Shown here: positions 36,660 to 47,008 of the stretch, one piece after another
How positions within the stretch are numbered: position 1 is the first letter of the stretch
Layout of the letters: each line of letters opens with the position of its first letter
Assembly (NCBI RefSeq): GCF_007678255.1
Contig: NZ_VEED01000007.1
Location: forward strand, 186,001-250,000
Reading direction: 5' to 3'
From: Bacillus sp. X1(2014)
GTDB taxonomy: Bacteria > Bacillota > Bacilli > Bacillales_B > DSM-18226
DNA: 64,000 nt
Made by a program: the position numbers and the translations under genes
Notes under the pieces: generated by a model
What the model saw: the letters and a program-made list of their open reading frames with translations, nothing else
Databases searched by the model: none
Told to the model about the DNA's origin: nothing

Positions 36660-38447
36660 TTATCCCTTATAGTTAAAATCAGGTATTTCTGTCCAACGTC
36701 TTCGCAGCTCATGGGCAGCATATTTTGGTTTCCGGTCGCGAGTAAAAATGCCTTTTTTGTTTCCTTGAACTCGAACAATTCCTTGGCCTGTTGCAAAATC
36801 AGCAAAGTTCCATACCTGCTCTCCAACAAATTGTTTAAATTCATCAAACACTTCGTGATTTGCCCGATAGAATTCTACTTGATATTCTTCCGTAAACATA
36901 ACAGGTTCTACATCATGCAAGCCAGCCACCGTATCAGCCCCATACTCGGTCATCATAAATGGTTTGTCGGGGCATCGTTTAAGCCAAGCATTAAATTCTG
37001 CACGAAGCTTTTCTTTAGCCGAGATCAAATCACCACCGTCAACATACCAGCCGTAGTATCGATTAAAGGCAAGGATATCCAGCAATTCCGCAATTTGATC
37101 CTTTTCAGGTGAGGATTGAATTTCAGTAACAATGGTAACAGGACGTTTTTGCGGGTCCAGCTCTTTGGCAAGCTCTATTAGTGGCTTAAAATACTCATAT
37201 GCTCCCTCTTCTTCTGTTGCAGCTTCATTAGCGATATTCCACATCACGACAGATGGATGGTTTTTGTCACGCGTGATTAGTTCCTTGATCACCTGTTGAT
37301 GATGTTCGAAGGTTTTAAGCTCTTTCCAGGTTTCCCGTTTCGGTCCACCTAAAAAGACCACCAACATGTTCAAGTGCATCCCCACTGCTGGTACTTCATC
37401 AATGATCACAAAACCTTCCCGGTCAGCAAGGCGCATGATTTCTTCTGAATATGGGTAATGCGCTGTACGGAATGAGTTAGCTCCCATCCATTTCATCAGG
37501 TTGAAATCCATCACGTTAGCGGCTTCATCAAAGCCTCTTCCATGAATCGGCGTATCTTCGTGCTTGCCAAAGCCTTTAAAATAAAATGGCTTATTATTAA
37601 TGAGGAACTTTCCATCTTTGATCTCTACTGATCTCACACCAAATGGTTGTTGATAGAGATCGATCGTTTCTCCATCTTTTTCTAGTTCTACTTGGAGTGT
37701 GTACAAATAAGCATTTAATGGCTCCCATAGTCTTACATTGGGTATGTGAATTTTGCCAGCAGATCCTTCTGCTTCACCTACTACAACACCAGATTCGTCT
37801 ATAGCCTTTACATTTACTTGTGCTGTACCGGCTGCCTCAATTGAATAGTGAACATGCCCATTTATATCCGTAACAATCGTTACATCCTCAATATAAGTAA
37901 TCGGCGTTGTATAAATTTTCACGGGACGGTGCAAGCCCGCGTAGTTGAAAAAGTCAAAATTTGGCTGATTGCGTTTCACTTTGCCAACACCAGGAATTTC
38001 CTTTTCTATGACTGTACCAACCGGTAAAGTCGAGTAATCCACTATATTGTTGACAGCAACCGTTAATCGATTTTTTCCTTTTTGTAAAAATGTATTTAAT
38101 TCTGCCTCAAAAGGTAAGAAGCCGCCCTTATGCTCGGCAACAAGCTCTCCATTGACATACACCTTAGCTAGATGGGTGGCAGAACCGAATCGCAAAACCA
38201 CACGTTCTGATTGAAGCTTTGATGGAACAGTAAATTCCCGTTCATACCATACCCAGCCAACATGATCGCGTATATTTGCATTTACTCCAATATCATTAAA
38301 AGAAGATGGAACAGCCATGCTCATTGAGTCGGTTAATTTTGCATTTTGCCAGTTTTCCTGAAAACCATTTCCCGAATCAAGCTTAAAATTCCATATCCCA
38401 TTTAGATCAATAATACTCCGTGTTTCAGTAACGATAGGATATAACAT
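36660..38447 (-). CDS. uidA: Beta-glucuronidase (GH2)
   Basis: 595 residues with three GH2 parts: sugar-binding jelly roll (about 10-175), Ig-like domain (180-270) and TIM barrel (275-590). Catalytic acid/base Glu in [13 protein letters not shown] and nucleophile Glu in [13 protein letters not shown], as in UidA. No signal peptide, so it acts on imported glucuronides in the cytosol and releases glucuronate. AAAGGAG precedes the ATG. It follows the GH3 gene by about 50 bp. Distinguishing glucuronidase from galactosidase rests on the [17 protein letters not shown] and [14 protein letters not shown] UidA pattern (here [17 protein letters not shown]). Confidence 0.9.
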   Translation of the reverse strand: MLYPIVTETRSIIDLNGIWNFKLDSGNGFQENWQNAKLTDSMSMAVPSSFNDIGVNANIRDHVGWVWYEREFTVPSKLQSERVVLRFGSATHLAKVYVNGELVAEHKGGFLPFEAELNTFLQKGKNRLTVAVNNIVDYSTLPVGTVIEKEIPGVGKVKRNQPNFDFFNYAGLHRPVKIYTTPITYIEDVTIVTDINGHVHYSIEAAGTAQVNVKAIDESGVVVGEAEGSAGKIHIPNVRLWEPLNAYLYTLQVELEKDGETIDLYQQPFGVRSVEIKDGKFLINNKPFYFKGFGKHEDTPIHGRGFDEAANVMDFNLMKWMGANSFRTAHYPYSEEIMRLADREGFVIIDEVPAVGMHLNMLVVFLGGPKRETWKELKTFEHHQQVIKELITRDKNHPSVVMWNIANEAATEEEGAYEYFKPLIELAKELDPQKRPVTIVTEIQSSPEKDQIAELLDILAFNRYYGWYVDGGDLISAKEKLRAEFNAWLKRCPDKPFMMTEYGADTVAGLHDVEPVMFTEEYQVEFYRANHEVFDEFKQFVGEQVWNFADFATGQGIVRVQGNKKGIFTRDRKPKYAAHELRRRWTEIPDFNYKG

Positions 38448-38500
38448 CTTCAGTCTCCTTTTTTAAAATCATAGATCTGTTGAGTAAATTTGATAGTAAA

Positions 38501-40813
38501 TTAATAGTTTCGTAAGATTACATCTTCTTGAACATTTCCTAATACTTCATTCAGTTGATTTAGGAGGTCATTTAACATATCCTCAGTAAATTTATCTGGA
38601 TTGAAAGCAACCATTGCGCGTAAAGGCATAAATTTCATCATCGCCTGAAACATTTCAAACGAATCCGAGTCTTCGGACATATTTGCAAATGGGCCTCCTT
38701 CATTCGCCTTGGTAAGGGTTTCTTGTACAATCGGTGAAAGAATTGGATCTGCCACGAGATCACCAATTGTTGTATTTCTATGGACTGATTTTTTTAAAGT
38801 AACAGTGGAGTTCACTTTTATACTGCCTTTTAAAATGATTTCGGTTGAAGACTTACCTACTAGCACTTCGAACAAACCGCTTTCCACATGCCAGTCTTTA
38901 ATATCAATGTTGTAATAAGCAAATGCTCTTTTATCCAAAATAAAGGTAACGTCTTGCTCTTCTCCAGGTTGTAGTTCCACCTTTTCAAATCCCTTTAGTT
39001 CTTTTTCGGGACGGATGACAGTACTTTCAATATCCCGTACATATAACTGAACAATTTCCTTTCCAGCAACTACACCCGTATTTTTCACCGTAACCGTCAC
39101 TTGTACGGTTTCTGTATCATCCATTTCCGGCTTTCCTATTCTAAGATTTGAATAGTCAAAGCTTGTATAGCTCAAACCATAACCAAATGGGAATAACGGT
39201 TCAATTGCTTTAGTATCATAATAACGGTAGCCGACAAATATTCCTTCCTTGTATTCGACCTTGTCTCCTTCTCCCGGGAAGTTGAGGTAAGAAGGATTAT
39301 GGCGTAACTCTTTAGGGAACGTCTCAGCTAATTTTCCACTTGGACTTTCAATCCCAAAAAGTAAATCGGCAATCGCACCGCCTAGTGCCTGTCCTCCAAG
39401 ATATCCTTCAAGAAGCCCTTTTACTTTATCAAGCCACGGCATTTCAATTGGTGCACCATTACTTAATACAACAACTAAATTAGGTTGTACTTCCGAAACA
39501 GCTTCTATTAAAATCCGGTGATTGTCTGGAATTCGGAGATGCTCCCTGTCGTATCCTTCTGACTCATAGCGATCTGGGAGACCAACGAATAGTATTACCA
39601 CATCCGACTGAGCTGCAGCCTCCTTTGCCTCTGCTAACAATTTTTCATTTATTAAATCAGTTTTTAGATCGTATCCTTGCGAATAAAGGAAACTTGCATT
39701 CGAGGCACTCTTTTCAATTTCCTCAAAAATATTATCAAGTTTTGTAGGTTTAATATGAGAGCTTCCTCCTCCTTGGTATCTTGGTCTTACAGCGAATTCT
39801 CCAATGATTGCAATGGTCCCTTGCTTTTTTAGTGGGAGAATTTGATCATCATTTTTTAATAAAACCATACTTTCCCTTGCTACTTCTCTAGCTAATTGAT
39901 GGTGTTCCTCTTTTGCATAGACAGCATTTTCTTTTTTGTTATCAACAGCCATAAAAATAATGTTTAATAATCTCTCAACTGCTCTGTCTAGTGTCTGTTC
40001 GGAAAGCATACCACTTTTTACGGCGTCAATAATTTTCTTATCACCGATTCCATTACTTGCTGGCATTTCTAAATCTAATCCAGCTTCTACCCCTTGTGCA
40101 CGCTCATTTACAGCACCCCAGTCTGAGACGATAAATCCTTCAAAGCCCCATTCATCCTTTAATATATCCGTTAATAATGTTTTATTTTCTGAAGCATACG
40201 TCCCATTTACTTTGTTATAGGAACACATTACCGTCCAAGGTTGTGCTTTCTTAACTGTATGTTCAAAACTGGCAAGATAAATCTCTCTTAAGGTCCTTTC
40301 ATCAACGATAGCATCGACAGACATACGACGATGCTCCTGGTTATTGACTGCAAAATGTTTAAGGGAAGTACCAACTCCCTGTCTTTGAACACCAGTTATA
40401 TGACTTGCAGCCAATTCGGAAGAAAGATAAGGATCCTCTGAAAAATATTCAAAGTTTCTTCCGCAAAGCGGTGAACGTTTAATATTTGCACCAGGACCAA
40501 GTAGGACAGCTACATTCTCTGCCTGACATTCTTCACCTAATGCAGTTCCTACTTTTTCAATTAGTGAACGATTCCATGTACTTGCAAGACCTACTGCTGA
40601 TGGGAAGCATGTTGCCGGTACACTATCATTAAGTCCTAAATGATCAGCACTTAACTGCTGCTTGCGTAGACCATGAGGACCATCTGTAACAAATATCGAT
40701 GGAATTCCCAATCTCTCTACTCCTTTTAACTCCCAAAAATTTAAACCTGAGCAAAGACTTGCCTTTTCTTCAAGTGTCATTTTTTCAATTAATTGTCTAA
40801 TATTTCTTTTCAT
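38501..40813 (-). CDS. GH3 beta-glycosidase (beta-glucosidase-like)
   Basis: 770 residues: GH3 N-terminal barrel ([24 protein letters not shown]), nucleophile Asp in [20 protein letters not shown], the C-terminal alpha/beta sandwich ([19 protein letters not shown]) and a fibronectin-III-like end domain ([20 protein letters not shown]). No signal peptide, so it is cytoplasmic. AGGAGG start. Likely removes terminal beta-linked sugars from imported oligosaccharides; GH3 members also include xylosidases and N-acetylglucosaminidases, so specificity is open. Confidence 0.9.
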   Translation of the reverse strand: MKRNIRQLIEKMTLEEKASLCSGLNFWELKGVERLGIPSIFVTDGPHGLRKQQLSADHLGLNDSVPATCFPSAVGLASTWNRSLIEKVGTALGEECQAENVAVLLGPGANIKRSPLCGRNFEYFSEDPYLSSELAASHITGVQRQGVGTSLKHFAVNNQEHRRMSVDAIVDERTLREIYLASFEHTVKKAQPWTVMCSYNKVNGTYASENKTLLTDILKDEWGFEGFIVSDWGAVNERAQGVEAGLDLEMPASNGIGDKKIIDAVKSGMLSEQTLDRAVERLLNIIFMAVDNKKENAVYAKEEHHQLAREVARESMVLLKNDDQILPLKKQGTIAIIGEFAVRPRYQGGGSSHIKPTKLDNIFEEIEKSASNASFLYSQGYDLKTDLINEKLLAEAKEAAAQSDVVILFVGLPDRYESEGYDREHLRIPDNHRILIEAVSEVQPNLVVVLSNGAPIEMPWLDKVKGLLEGYLGGQALGGAIADLLFGIESPSGKLAETFPKELRHNPSYLNFPGEGDKVEYKEGIFVGYRYYDTKAIEPLFPFGYGLSYTSFDYSNLRIGKPEMDDTETVQVTVTVKNTGVVAGKEIVQLYVRDIESTVIRPEKELKGFEKVELQPGEEQDVTFILDKRAFAYYNIDIKDWHVESGLFEVLVGKSSTEIILKGSIKVNSTVTLKKSVHRNTTIGDLVADPILSPIVQETLTKANEGGPFANMSEDSDSFEMFQAMMKFMPLRAMVAFNPDKFTEDMLNDLLNQLNEVLGNVQEDVILRNY

Positions 40814-40828
40814 AGAATCCTCCTTAAT

Positions 40829-40842
40829 TTATAACGCTTTCA
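40829..40842 (-). promoter_or_regulatory. cre-like site before the GH3 gene
   Basis: Minus strand TGAAAGCGTTATAA, one mismatch from TGWAANCGNTNWCA. It lies only 16 bases before the GH3 start codon. Confidence 0.4.
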
Positions 40843-40950
40843 TAATTGGATATTACGGATAATATTACTTTTGTTCTAAGTTAACTACCTTTAAATTACA
40901 TTTTAAGACACTGGCATTATTTCTACTATTCGAATTACGACCACCTATTT

Positions 40951-41565
40951 TCATTTATCCGACTTTTGATGAAATTTTTTGAATGTATAATGGCATAGAG
41001 ACATAAGTAAAAATGCAGGGATACTTCCACTAAAAAAAGGAATTAATCCCGGAAACTTAAATGTTATAAAAAAGAAAATTCCTGTAAACACAGCCATTAT
41101 TAAGGTTGCAATTGGATTAATCGTCATTAGGATAACTGCATTTTTAAAGACTCCTTTTACCCCCACATGAAAATGTACAAGAACGGGAAAAATATAAAAT
41201 AAGGTAAGGAAGAAAATTAAAATCAAAATAACATTGGGAATATAAAGTATTTTGAATATTGGGATCGATATGGCTTCTATTATCTTTATATTAAAGTATA
41301 GGAAACTTCCTAACGCGATCAGAATCAAACCGACACCATTACTTTTTAGAAATTCACTTTTATAAACCTTCCAAAACGTTTGAAATACATGAATATCCTG
41401 CTTCATTACCCACTTTCGGACAACGGCGAACATCGCTGCTGTCGCAGGAAAAAAACCTAGCACAATCAGACCAAGAAACGTGAAGACAATCCAAAGCACA
41501 TTTACGTACATTAATCTCATAACCCACTCGGAAAAACGATGAATGCCCTTCATAAAACCTTCCAT
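40951..41565 (-). CDS. YesL-like DUF624 membrane protein
   Basis: 204 residues with about five hydrophobic segments, starting MEGFMKGIHRFSEWVMRLMYVN, a typical DUF624/YesL opening. Members are nearly always encoded with carbohydrate ABC importers of the LplB/LplC class, as here and in the B. subtilis yes locus. Their role is unknown. It lies about 90 bp after the second permease gene, behind a hairpin. Confidence 0.85.
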   Translation of the reverse strand: MEGFMKGIHRFSEWVMRLMYVNVLWIVFTFLGLIVLGFFPATAAMFAVVRKWVMKQDIHVFQTFWKVYKSEFLKSNGVGLILIALGSFLYFNIKIIEAISIPIFKILYIPNVILILIFFLTLFYIFPVLVHFHVGVKGVFKNAVILMTINPIATLIMAVFTGIFFFITFKFPGLIPFFSGSIPAFLLMSLCHYTFKKFHQKSDK

Positions 41566-41614
41566 TAAGGATAGCTCCTTCCTTTATCGCTGATATAACT
41601 CTTTCATTCTAAGG

Positions 41615-41641
41615 AAAATAGCCCTAAGATAGGGCTATTTT
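41615..41641 (-). terminator. Hairpin between permease and yesL-like genes
   Basis: Perfect 12-bp stem (AAAATAGCCCTA at 41615-41626, TAGGGCTATTTT at 41630-41641) with a 3-base loop. The T-run is short, so read-through is likely. Confidence 0.6.
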
Positions 41642-41652
41642 CGGTCAATATA

Positions 41653-42540
41653 TCATCCTTTTACAGAACCTAATGCAATTCCTTTTACAAGGTATTTTTG
41701 GAAAAATGGATACGCAATTAAAATCGGTAATACCCCTACAACAGCAATCGCCATACGTACACCTGTTGAAGGAATTTCCGAAGCTGCCTGACTGGCATTT
41801 GAACCCAAATCACTGGTCGCTAAAAACTGAATATCCGCAAGCATCCTGTTTAAAATGTTTTGGATACTGAATAGTTGTGGGTCGGTAATATAAATGAGAC
41901 CGTTAAACCAGTCATTCCAATAATGAATAGTTTGAAGTAATCCAATCGTCGCCAAAATAGGCAGTGATAACGGGAGGACTATGGAGAAAAAGGTCCTGAA
42001 TTCACCTGCTCCATCCATCCGTGCTGATTCAATCACGGGCTCTGGAATGGAAGTTATAAAAAATGTCCTCATTAATAATACGTTAAAACCATTCATAAGC
42101 AGACCGGGTACAATTAAAGCCCAAATCGTATTTTTCAAATCAAAGATTTGTGTGTAAACCAGATAGGTTGGTACAAGTCCACCGTTGAATAATAAGGTAA
42201 AGAAGACAATGAAAGCAAAAACATTTCTGTAAGGTAAATCTCGCCGTGAAAGTGCATATGCCAAAAACGCAGTTATAGCCAAACTAACAACCGTTCCAAA
42301 TACAGTTACGAAAATTGTAATACCGTAAGCCCTTAAGATACTTGATGAATTATTTAATAAATACTCATAAGCTGCAAAGCTAAATTCTCTAGGAAAAAAG
42401 GAATACCCGTCCTTCAAGATGACTGTTTCTCCTGTAAGAGAAGAAGATAAAAGAATGATAAACGGAATGATGCTGCCTGCTGCGAGTATAATTAAAAAGA
42501 TATGAGAAACCCATTGCGTAATTCGATCAGATTTATACAT
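41653..42540 (-). CDS. Carbohydrate ABC transporter permease (LplC type)
   Basis: 295 residues with six membrane segments and the EAA loop ESARMDGAGEFRTFFSIVLP that docks to the ATPase. It ends with KGIALGSVKG, as LplC/YtcP proteins do. GAGGTG start. It forms the channel with the permease encoded 17 bp upstream. No ATPase gene is in the cluster, so a shared MsmX-type ATPase is needed (established for B. subtilis importers of this class). Confidence 0.92.
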   Translation of the reverse strand: MYKSDRITQWVSHIFLIILAAGSIIPFIILLSSSLTGETVILKDGYSFFPREFSFAAYEYLLNNSSSILRAYGITIFVTVFGTVVSLAITAFLAYALSRRDLPYRNVFAFIVFFTLLFNGGLVPTYLVYTQIFDLKNTIWALIVPGLLMNGFNVLLMRTFFITSIPEPVIESARMDGAGEFRTFFSIVLPLSLPILATIGLLQTIHYWNDWFNGLIYITDPQLFSIQNILNRMLADIQFLATSDLGSNASQAASEIPSTGVRMAIAVVGVLPILIAYPFFQKYLVKGIALGSVKG

Positions 42541-42557
42541 TCTGCTTCACCTCCAGA

Positions 42558-43535
42558 TTAAAATAATGCATTGTCTTTACTTTTTCTACGGACGAGATAA
42601 TTGGATAACAGGACCAGTACAAATCCAACGATAGATTGATAAAGACCGGCTGCAGCGGACATCCCGATATCCCCAAGCTGCATTAATCCTCGGTATACAT
42701 AGGTATCAATAACATTCGTTGTGTCATAGATTGCACCCGAATTCATTGGTACTTGATAGAACAAACCGAAATCAGAGTAGAAAATCCGGCCTATTGACAG
42801 TAATGTCATCATGATAATGACTGGCATAATCGATGGAATGGTAATATGAATAATTTGATGCCATTTATTCGCCCCATCTAAAGTGGCTGCTTCATAGTAC
42901 TCCTGGTCGATCCCGATAATAGCCGCCAAATAAATGACACAGAGGAATCCGACACCCTTCCATAAATTTATGAAGGTTAATATATAGGGCCAATATTTTG
43001 CTTCGTTATACCATGAAACTCCATCCAGCCCAAGTAAAGGCAGAATCGTTCTATTCAGATAACCCACATCTTCGCTTAAAAAGGCAAATCCCAGATAACT
43101 GACAATAACCATCGAGATCAAGAAGGGCAATAGAATAACACTTTGATAAAAGCTTTTCGCGAGCTTATTTTTAATTTCATTGAGCATTATGGCTATCCCA
43201 ATTGCCAGTATCGTATTTATGATAATAAATCCTCCATTATAGAGAATAGTATTTCGGGTAATAACAAAGGCATCTCTTGAACTAAATAGGTACTCAAAGT
43301 TTTTAAAACCTATCCAATCACTCGCGAAGATTCCTTTCGCATAGTTAACATCTTTAAAAGCAATGACCAAACCGAACATTGGTAAATAATTGTTGATCAG
43401 TAAATAAATTAATCCAGGTACCATCATGATAAAAAGAGGTAAAAACCTTTTAAACTTGATCATCCTGTTATTTACCTTTTTAGTTGGTATCGCCTGGATG
43501 CTTGCTTTCATTTTCTTCACTGTCACTTCTGACAT
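42558..43535 (-). CDS. Carbohydrate ABC transporter permease (LplB type)
   Basis: About 325 residues, six membrane segments, EAA loop EAATLDGANKWHQIIHITIP. A frame from 43586 exists, but AAGGGGGAAAAAGG directly upstream of the ATG at 43535 marks the start (MSEVTVKKMK). Partner of the LplC-type permease. Confidence 0.91.
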   Translation of the reverse strand: MSEVTVKKMKASIQAIPTKKVNNRMIKFKRFLPLFIMMVPGLIYLLINNYLPMFGLVIAFKDVNYAKGIFASDWIGFKNFEYLFSSRDAFVITRNTILYNGGFIIINTILAIGIAIMLNEIKNKLAKSFYQSVILLPFLISMVIVSYLGFAFLSEDVGYLNRTILPLLGLDGVSWYNEAKYWPYILTFINLWKGVGFLCVIYLAAIIGIDQEYYEAATLDGANKWHQIIHITIPSIMPVIIMMTLLSIGRIFYSDFGLFYQVPMNSGAIYDTTNVIDTYVYRGLMQLGDIGMSAAAGLYQSIVGFVLVLLSNYLVRRKSKDNALF

Positions 43536-43702
43536 CCTTTTTCCCCCTTGCTGATTAAAGTGATTCCGCTTACAAGTAACTTTCAATTCTTACTATAATT
43601 TTATTTTATTAAACTAAGTCTATTGAAACTATCCATAATACGACTTCTTATTTTCGATTATCCGACTATTGGGAACGTGAAATCCTCTCAATACAAGCCA
43701 GT

Positions 43703-43735
43703 AAAAAAGAGAGCTAGCACTACTAGCTCTCTTTT
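43703..43735 (-). terminator. Internal terminator between binding-protein and permease genes
   Basis: Perfect 13-bp stem (AAAAGAGAGCTAG and CTAGCTCTCTTTT) with a 5-base loop, followed on the minus strand by TTTTTTAC. Partial termination here would give more binding protein than permease, a usual need of ABC importers. Confidence 0.75.
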
Positions 43736-43741
43736 CTCACC

Positions 43742-45235
43742 TTACTTCTCTTTCCACTTATCAAATTGTTTTTGTTTTTCCGCAATAATTTTCCCCAGAC
43801 CTGATGCTTTAAGCTTACTATTAAATTCCGGCAAACTTTTCTCAGGATTTAGAGTACCGGATTCAAGTCCTAGCTTGTACTGATTTAATACGTTTGTAGT
43901 TGCAGCAATTTCTGTTTTTACTTGATCTGGATTGAACGTAAAGCCAAATGCTGGAGAAAAAATGGCTGAATCGTTATGTTCTTTCATTATATCCCAGTAA
44001 TTTGCAGGGTTTCCTTCCCAAGGATAAGTCAAGAAGTTATTTCCAATTTCCCACTGGTTAAAAGCATATTTTGATTCCTTAACGCCTTCCGGCAATTTAA
44101 TCGTTCCATCCGAATTTTTCACATAATGTTTACCTTCCACGCCAAGATCTAGTAAATTCATAATGTCTTTATCCGTATAAAGTAAATTGATAAATTCCAT
44201 CGCTTTTTCAGGATTTTGACTGCTTCTCGCAATAGACATGTTGAAGCCAGTGGCTGCATCTGTGTACGAATAAACATCCGTTAATTTTACCGAAACCATG
44301 TCATATCCAGTTATTCCCTTCTCTTGTACATCAAAACCTGGCTTCATCTTAGCGAAATAGCCAAATCCTTTATTTGCTTTAACAAGATTAGCGGCAGATT
44401 CTTTTGATGTGGCTGAATCCTTAATGATATAACCCGCTTGGAACCACTTTCGTGCTAATTTAACTGCTTCTACATATTGCGGGTCTTTAAACATATTTAC
44501 AATTTTCTTATCTTTAAATGACACCACTCCAAGGTTGTCCCCTAGCACATCAAATTTTCCAGCAGTAATTGCGGTGGCAACCGATGTTCCCATTGATGTG
44601 TTGACTACTGGTGTTAATGTTGGTTCTTTTTCTTTGACCATTTTAAAAACATCTTCCAAGTCCGTAAATGTTTTAATATGAGAAAGATCGATCTTATATT
44701 TGTCGACTAAATCCTTTCTCATAGCAAAGCCATAATATGAACCCCAGTCTCTTATACTTGGAATACCGTAGATTTTCCCGTTAACTTTATTACCTTCTAA
44801 AAGACGTTTGGGAACCATATTAGAAATTCCTTGCCCATGTGATTGGAGCAAATCATCTAATGGAAGGTATTGACCTTTTGCTGCTTGTGTATTGTAGCCA
44901 TAGAATGATGAAGACATGATTAAATCCAGCTTTTCGTTGCTTGTTAACATTAAATTTTGTTGCTGTTGCCATGCAGCGCCACTTATTGGGACTAATTTAA
45001 CCTTAGCATTAATCTTCTTTTTAGTAATTTTATTAATTTCTTCTTGAACCAATGGAAGTTCATCTATTTTTGTATTTAATGTTAAATAAGCCATTGTAAT
45101 TTCATATGGCTTATTATTGGAGCCAGTTCCGTCCTTATTACTTGTACTGCTTTCCTTGGAACTGCACCCAGCCAAAACCAAAAGCACAGACATAATAATC
45201 ATTAATAACTTTGTAAATGACTTAATACTCTTCAA
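43742..45235 (-). CDS. Extracellular sugar-binding lipoprotein (LplA/YtcQ type)
   Basis: About 497 residues. Signal peptide with lipobox LVLAGC near residue 24; Cys would carry the lipid anchor. The mature part is a long type of solute-binding protein (DLIMSSSFYGYNTQAAKGQY, PSIRDWGSYYGFAMRKDLVD). The frame is open from 45295, but AAGGGGG before the TTG at 45235 marks the start, giving LKSIKSFTKLLMI. A good cre box lies 46 bases before it. The substrate is probably a plant or mucin oligosaccharide, inferred from the glycosidases. Confidence 0.9.
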   Translation of the reverse strand: MKSIKSFTKLLMIIMSVLLVLAGCSSKESSTSNKDGTGSNNKPYEITMAYLTLNTKIDELPLVQEEINKITKKKINAKVKLVPISGAAWQQQQNLMLTSNEKLDLIMSSSFYGYNTQAAKGQYLPLDDLLQSHGQGISNMVPKRLLEGNKVNGKIYGIPSIRDWGSYYGFAMRKDLVDKYKIDLSHIKTFTDLEDVFKMVKEKEPTLTPVVNTSMGTSVATAITAGKFDVLGDNLGVVSFKDKKIVNMFKDPQYVEAVKLARKWFQAGYIIKDSATSKESAANLVKANKGFGYFAKMKPGFDVQEKGITGYDMVSVKLTDVYSYTDAATGFNMSIARSSQNPEKAMEFINLLYTDKDIMNLLDLGVEGKHYVKNSDGTIKLPEGVKESKYAFNQWEIGNNFLTYPWEGNPANYWDIMKEHNDSAIFSPAFGFTFNPDQVKTEIAATTNVLNQYKLGLESGTLNPEKSLPEFNSKLKASGLGKIIAEKQKQFDKWKEK

Positions 45236-45280
45236 CTTTCTTTCCCCCTTATTCTTTTTGATCTGTTGAAAACTCTTTTT

Positions 45281-45294
45281 TGAAAGCGTTGTCA
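45281..45294 (-). promoter_or_regulatory. cre site before the binding-protein gene
   Basis: TGAAAGCGTTGTCA on the plus strand (TGACAACGCTTTCA on the minus strand) matches the cre consensus at every fixed position. The TTGACA on the minus strand may double as a -35 box, so CcpA would block the promoter directly. Confidence 0.7.
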
Positions 45295-45364
45295 ACTATC
45301 TAGTTTTAGTATAGAGGATGGGTAGAAATACACTTACTAAAAAAACGACATTTTATTTTTGTTA

Positions 45365-46984
45365 TTACGACTTATCTGAAGAGAGTGCTATTTTTCGGTA
45401 TTCCATTGGATTGAATTCAGTTGCCTTTTTGAAAATAGTAGAGAAATAGGAAAAATTCGAATATCCAACAGATAAAGCCACTTCACTTACAGGTAAATTT
45501 GTTCCAGCCAATAGTTCTTTTGCATATTCAATACGCTGCTGTTGCAAGTATTCGGATATAGATACCCCGGTTTGTTTTTTAAAAAGTCTTGTTAAGTAGT
45601 CAGGATTGAGATACACATAATTTGCAATTTCTTCTCTTGTTAACCGCTGTTCACCAAGATGGTTTCGAATATATTGTTTAACAATGTTAACTACAGAACC
45701 TTTTTCTTGAGGAACATGAAGCTGATTCATGGCTACATCCGAAATATAAATAACCCAATCTTTTAGAAAATCCAACGATTTCAACACTTTTACAGGCTTT
45801 TCAGTCAGCAAGTTTTGTGAAAAAACCTGATTGGCCTGAATCCCTTTTACTTGGAGTACATAAAAAACCAATTGCAAAAAATCCTGATAAAATAAATGAA
45901 GTGATTGTGCGGTTATATCATCATCTGATTTTTTCCAATCCTTAAAATATAGATTAATTGCATCCAACAATTTATCCTTTGGACCACTTTTCATTAAACT
46001 CGACCAATAATCAGGCAACAGCGGAATCGAGCATGAATCCTTTTTTTCATTTTTATACACAATGGTCTGGTTACTCTTGGTTACATTGTTACGATCAAGT
46101 TCCTGCAACAAGTGAACCATGCTTACTACCTCCTCGATAGGAACTTGATTGCCAATATAACAGCAAAGTTCGCATGAGAAATATAAAGCAAACCGAGAAA
46201 TAAAATCATTAATATTACATGTAAGCTCCTCAATGTTTGCTGCTTTTACTAAGGGCAAAACGACCAAAATATAACCAGTTCCCAAATTTACCACATGGGC
46301 ATTCATATTGGATTTGGCGATCTCTTCATTTACTGCATTTTGAAGGGCATTCTCCCTTAATTTTTCTTCATGTACCGAAAGCTCCTTTTTCCAACGTTGA
46401 ACATGAAATAAAATGGGTAGAAAAGTTGTGTACTCCGTATATGATAAATGATGGTACTTCTTATGCTCATTAATCTTGTCAATGGTAGAAGGGACAACTT
46501 GGTGAATGAGATCAAACCAGAATCGTTCCTTCATGACCGATTGGTGCGATTTTTTCAATTGATGGTAAGACTCCTCCACCAGTTTTGTATCCAGATCCTT
46601 TTTAATTTTTTCCAATGCATTGTGAATAACACCTTCCAGCTCTTGATAATCGACTGGTTTGAGTAAATAGTTGAAACTTTTTAACTGCAATGCTTGCTTT
46701 GCATATCCGAAGTCTGAATGGCACGTTAAAAAAATCGCTTCCGTACTTGGGTAATGTTCCCTGACCCATTTTAAAAGGTCAATTCCCGATCCTTTAGGCA
46801 TTTCAATATCACAAAGCAAAAGATCCACCCTATTATTTAAAAACACCTCTTGTGCCTGCCTCATGTTATTGGCTGTATAAACAGTAGAGATATGGTGCTT
46901 TTCCCAATCAACACCCGCCTGAACGCCTCTAATTGAGTGAATTTCATCATCAACTATAAGTACATGAAATTGATTCATCATCAT
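45365..46984 (-). CDS. YesN-type response regulator with AraC output domain
   Basis: 539 residues. N-terminal receiver with VDDE and the phosphorylatable Asp in DLLLCDIEMPKGSG; a long middle linker; C-terminal AraC double helix-turn-helix (LTREEIANYVYLNPDYLTRL and LPVSEVALSVGYSNFSYFST). Three ATGs in a row follow AAAGGGG. It begins 25 bases after the kinase gene and is 130 bp before the binding-protein gene, which it should activate. Confidence 0.91.
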   Translation of the reverse strand: MMMNQFHVLIVDDEIHSIRGVQAGVDWEKHHISTVYTANNMRQAQEVFLNNRVDLLLCDIEMPKGSGIDLLKWVREHYPSTEAIFLTCHSDFGYAKQALQLKSFNYLLKPVDYQELEGVIHNALEKIKKDLDTKLVEESYHQLKKSHQSVMKERFWFDLIHQVVPSTIDKINEHKKYHHLSYTEYTTFLPILFHVQRWKKELSVHEEKLRENALQNAVNEEIAKSNMNAHVVNLGTGYILVVLPLVKAANIEELTCNINDFISRFALYFSCELCCYIGNQVPIEEVVSMVHLLQELDRNNVTKSNQTIVYKNEKKDSCSIPLLPDYWSSLMKSGPKDKLLDAINLYFKDWKKSDDDITAQSLHLFYQDFLQLVFYVLQVKGIQANQVFSQNLLTEKPVKVLKSLDFLKDWVIYISDVAMNQLHVPQEKGSVVNIVKQYIRNHLGEQRLTREEIANYVYLNPDYLTRLFKKQTGVSISEYLQQQRIEYAKELLAGTNLPVSEVALSVGYSNFSYFSTIFKKATEFNPMEYRKIALSSDKS

Positions 46985-47008
46985 ACCCCTTTCCTTTATT
47001 GGAAATTT

